From Chimaeribacter coloradensis (GTDB taxonomy: Bacteria; Pseudomonadota; Gammaproteobacteria; Enterobacterales; Enterobacteriaceae), in assembly GCF_002858715.1 (NCBI RefSeq), contig NZ_PJZH01000012.1, positions 1 to 64,000 of the forward strand: a DNA stretch of 64,000 nucleotides. The letters run 5' to 3'. The stretch's first letter is position 1. The number at the start of each line of letters is the position of its first letter. Both the position numbers and the translations under genes were made by a program. The notes beneath the pieces were generated by a model that saw only the letters and a list, made by a program, of their open reading frames with translations, ran no database searches and had not been told where the DNA came from. Positions 62,190 to 64,000 of this stretch are shown piece by piece.

Positions 62190-63068
62190 TCAGTTCAGCG
62201 ACAACATATAGTGGTAATCCACCTGGGATTGCCCCCACTTGCCGTTGTGTGCCGCCGGGTCAAGCTGAATCTGCTCAATCTCATGGCTGGCCCCCACCTT
62301 TTTGCGCAACTCCGGTAACACATTGTCGAACAGGAAGCTGGTGAGCTGGTGGGTCTCCATCATGGTGCCGGAGAACTTGATCGACATAAAACAGCCGCCG
62401 TCGACAATCACCCGCTGGGTGTCATGGGTGCTGCCGCTGGCGCTCTCTGCCAGGGTATAGCGCACAGACTTGCCCTCCTGCGCCTCGTTCTTGCCGCTCA
62501 TGATGCTGAAGATCGGGCTGCTGCGCACCGGGGCGCGGCGGAAGGCGTCACACATCAGCTGGTCACGCATCGCCAGGAAATGGGATTTGCTCTCCGGCGC
62601 GCTGCGGCGGTCAAACAGCGTCACGTCGTCACGCAGCCGCTTGAGCTGCAACGAGGGCACGTTGATGCACTCAATGTTGAGCGTAAACGGCTCCTCAAAG
62701 CGGAAATGCGGCGTCAGCAGGTCCACGTGCCAGTCATCGGAGATGCGGTACTGGTGCGGCGTAATGCCGAAACGCTTTTTAAAAGTGCGCGTAAAGGTCT
62801 GCTGCGAGTCAAAGCTGTAGTGGGTGGCGATGTCGATGATCGAATCGTCACTGGTTTTCAGCGCAATCGCCGCCTTGGAGAGACGCCGGTTGCGCATATA
62901 GGTGGCGATGTTCATGCCGGTCAGCGCGGTGAATTTACGTTGCAGGTGCCATTTTGAATAACCGGACTTCTGGGACACCGTCTCGATACGGGGCGCAGTG
63001 TCGAGGTGCTCTTCAATCCAATGGATCAGCTCGTCAATCAAGGCGCGATCTTTATTATATTCCGTCAT
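62190..63068 (-). CDS. Rob-like AraC/XylS-family regulator
   Basis: A 292-residue regulator with an N-terminal AraC/XylS DNA-binding domain (about 5-105; VSQKSGYSKWHLQRKFTALTG, then YSFDSQQTFTRTFKKRFGITPHQYR), as in MarA and SoxS. A C-terminal GyrI-like ligand-binding domain (about 120-290) follows. This order is that of Rob, which controls efflux and stress genes on binding hydrophobic ligands. It is not close enough to call Rob itself. The start is uncertain: ATG at 63068 begins the domain but lacks a ribosome site; ATG at 63116 would add 16 residues. Confidence 0.84.
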   Translation of the reverse strand: MTEYNKDRALIDELIHWIEEHLDTAPRIETVSQKSGYSKWHLQRKFTALTGMNIATYMRNRRLSKAAIALKTSDDSIIDIATHYSFDSQQTFTRTFKKRFGITPHQYRISDDWHVDLLTPHFRFEEPFTLNIECINVPSLQLKRLRDDVTLFDRRSAPESKSHFLAMRDQLMCDAFRRAPVRSSPIFSIMSGKNEAQEGKSVRYTLAESASGSTHDTQRVIVDGGCFMSIKFSGTMMETHQLTSFLFDNVLPELRKKVGASHEIEQIQLDPAAHNGKWGQSQVDYHYMLSLN

Positions 63069-63339
63069 AAGGGGGAAATACTCTTCATTATTGGTACAGG
63101 ATCCGCGAGGGTTCATTAACCAACGATCGGTGTCGGCTGCCAATTTATTGATTCTGCCTGACGCTGTCAATTATTACTTTAATGACCGTTAAATAAATCA
63201 CGCAGGTTGCGCAACGTATTGATGGCGGACGGGTAGCCGGGCGCGGCGGCGTTTGACCCGGACAAGGGCGGCAAGGATAATGCCGGAGATTCTGCAGGCC
63301 TATTTGCAGACGGGCAGACCGCAAAAGGATAAAAAAACC

Positions 63340-63870
63340 ATGAACAGAACTGCCACCGCCAAACAGCGCGAAGTCACGCGCATTGTTGATATTTTAGCGC
63401 AAGCCATTGCACAGCACCGCCTCCGGCCCGGCACCCGCCTGGTGGAGGCCCACATCGTGGAGGCGTTAAACGCCAACCGCAACCATGTTCAGGCCGCGCT
63501 CCAGCGCCTGGCCGCGCATATGTCCAGCGAGCACGCCGTGATAGAAAGCAGCGACCGCCGGGCGATTGTGGGGACGCTGAGCAACTTCCACCTGCTGCTG
63601 GCGGACGTCGGCGGTAACGCCGTGCTGCGGGAGATCCTCGCCAACCTGATGGTGCGCAGCTCGCTGATTGTGGCGCTCTACCAGCGCAACGCCGTGCCCG
63701 CCTGCGCTTCCGGCGAACACCAGGCGATCCTGGACGCGCTGGCCGGGGGTGACACCGCTTCTGCCGTCCACGCCATGCTGACGCACCTCGACCTGCTGGA
63801 GAGCCAGCTCGACCTCAGCGATACGCCCACCCCCACCCACACCCTGCAACAGGCCCTCAGCGGTTTGTGA
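63340..63870 (+). CDS. GntR/FCD-family regulator with shortened middle region
   Basis: A 176-residue regulator. Residues 12-58 are a GntR winged-helix core (VDILAQAIAQHRLRPGTRLVEAHIVEAL then NRNHVQAALQRLA). From residue 62 the sequence matches the second part of an FCD effector domain (EHAVIESSDRRAIV, NFHLLLA with His84, GEHQAIL with His127, LTHLDLLE with His149). FadR-type proteins of this group are normally about 220-240 residues. The wing of the DNA-binding domain and the first FCD helices, about 50-60 residues, are absent, with the frame kept. AAAAGGA lies about 11 nt upstream. It may be impaired. Confidence 0.75.
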   Translation: MNRTATAKQREVTRIVDILAQAIAQHRLRPGTRLVEAHIVEALNANRNHVQAALQRLAAHMSSEHAVIESSDRRAIVGTLSNFHLLLADVGGNAVLREILANLMVRSSLIVALYQRNAVPACASGEHQAILDALAGGDTASAVHAMLTHLDLLESQLDLSDTPTPTHTLQQALSGL

Positions 63871-63876
63871 GGCTTC

Positions 63877-63896
63877 ACCGCGCCTCAGGGCGCGGT
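63877..63896 (+). terminator. Hairpin after the GntR gene
   Basis: ACCGCGCC/GGCGCGGT with a 4-nt loop starts 7 bp past the stop. No T-run follows; termination is probable but weak. Confidence 0.5.
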
Positions 63897-63910
63897 ATGC
63901 CCGGATTTCC

Positions 63911-63944
63911 CTGTCACATCGCTGTCATCTGCCGCCGCTATCCT
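63911..63944 (+). promoter_or_regulatory. Pho-box promoter for a gene beyond the window
   Basis: CTGTCAC-ATCG-CTGTCAT (63911-63928) is a pair of 7-bp direct repeats spaced 11 bp start to start, the Pho-box form bound by PhoB. TATCCT (63939-63944) follows after 10 bp, where the -10 of PhoB-dependent promoters lies. A second -10-like TATGCT is at 63960. AAGGAG (63990-63995) near the window end looks like the ribosome site of the next gene. Confidence 0.75.
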
Positions 63945-64000
63945 GCGGCTTTTCGCGCCTATGCTAAGGTTAGTGACACATGCAAAAACAAGGAGCGCAA

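Noticed and set aside
1-64000. Mobile elements, tRNA or rRNA genes
   Set aside because: No transposase, integrase, terminal inverted repeats with target duplications, or tRNA cloverleaf was recognised; the accessory genes at 9-13.7 kb have no visible mobility module.

Overview
The window reads as chromosomal DNA of a GC-rich member of the Enterobacterales, most likely a Serratia-like Yersiniaceae. The basis is gene content and order that parallel the E. coli terminus region (rsxABCDGE-nth, ydgK, add, malI-malXY, ydgA, manA-fumC-tus, ynfM/ynfL, mlc-ynfK, ynfA/ynfB, ydfG), with close protein matches as remembered. The genus is an inference and no search was run. A tus gene with a Ter site just upstream places the window in the replication terminus. 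I see no rRNA, tRNA, CRISPR array, insertion sequence or prophage.

Layout. 0.16-7.5 kb: leftward ydgK and the rsxABCDGE-nth electron-transfer/DNA-repair operon, in which RsxC carries a tandemly repeated tail. 7.6-9.1 kb: a GH1 6-phospho-beta-glucosidase behind a double LacI-type operator. 9.2-13.8 kb: an accessory segment with a MerR/TipAS regulator split into two overlapping genes, a small two-helix membrane protein and a 760-residue protein of unknown family with a long Ala/Pro/Gln-rich tail. 13.8-22.2 kb: an L-arabinose locus, araBA leftward and araFGH-araC rightward, with AraC half-sites between them and no araD. 22.2-30.3 kb: ydgJ, a YfeH-like transporter, an isochorismatase-fold hydrolase, an EEP-fold protein, add, a MASE2-GGDEF protein, yfaZ and a DUF1275 protein. 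30.3-34.5 kb: malI/malXY with a perfect MalI operator. 34.5-44.8 kb: ydgA, manA, fumC, tus, ynfM/ynfL, mlc and bioD2. 44.8-50 kb: two DHA2-type exporters flanking small envelope genes, ynfA and ydfG. 50.5-56.7 kb: guaD and xdhABC. 56.8-63.9 kb: an apparently exported Dcp, a YpfH-like hydrolase with Asp at the nucleophile position, a DUF2158 protein, a TIM-barrel isomerase, a YedJ-like HD protein, a Rob-like regulator and an internally shortened GntR/FCD regulator. The last 100 bases hold a Pho-box-like promoter for a gene beyond the window.

How the genes fit together. Arabinose uptake, catabolism and regulation form one unit, with the 4-epimerase step missing locally. The add, guaD and xdhABC genes cover purine salvage and breakdown to urate. 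MalI/MalXY, Mlc, ManA and the GH1 enzyme belong to sugar-PTS metabolism and its control. The least explained part is 9.2-13.8 kb.
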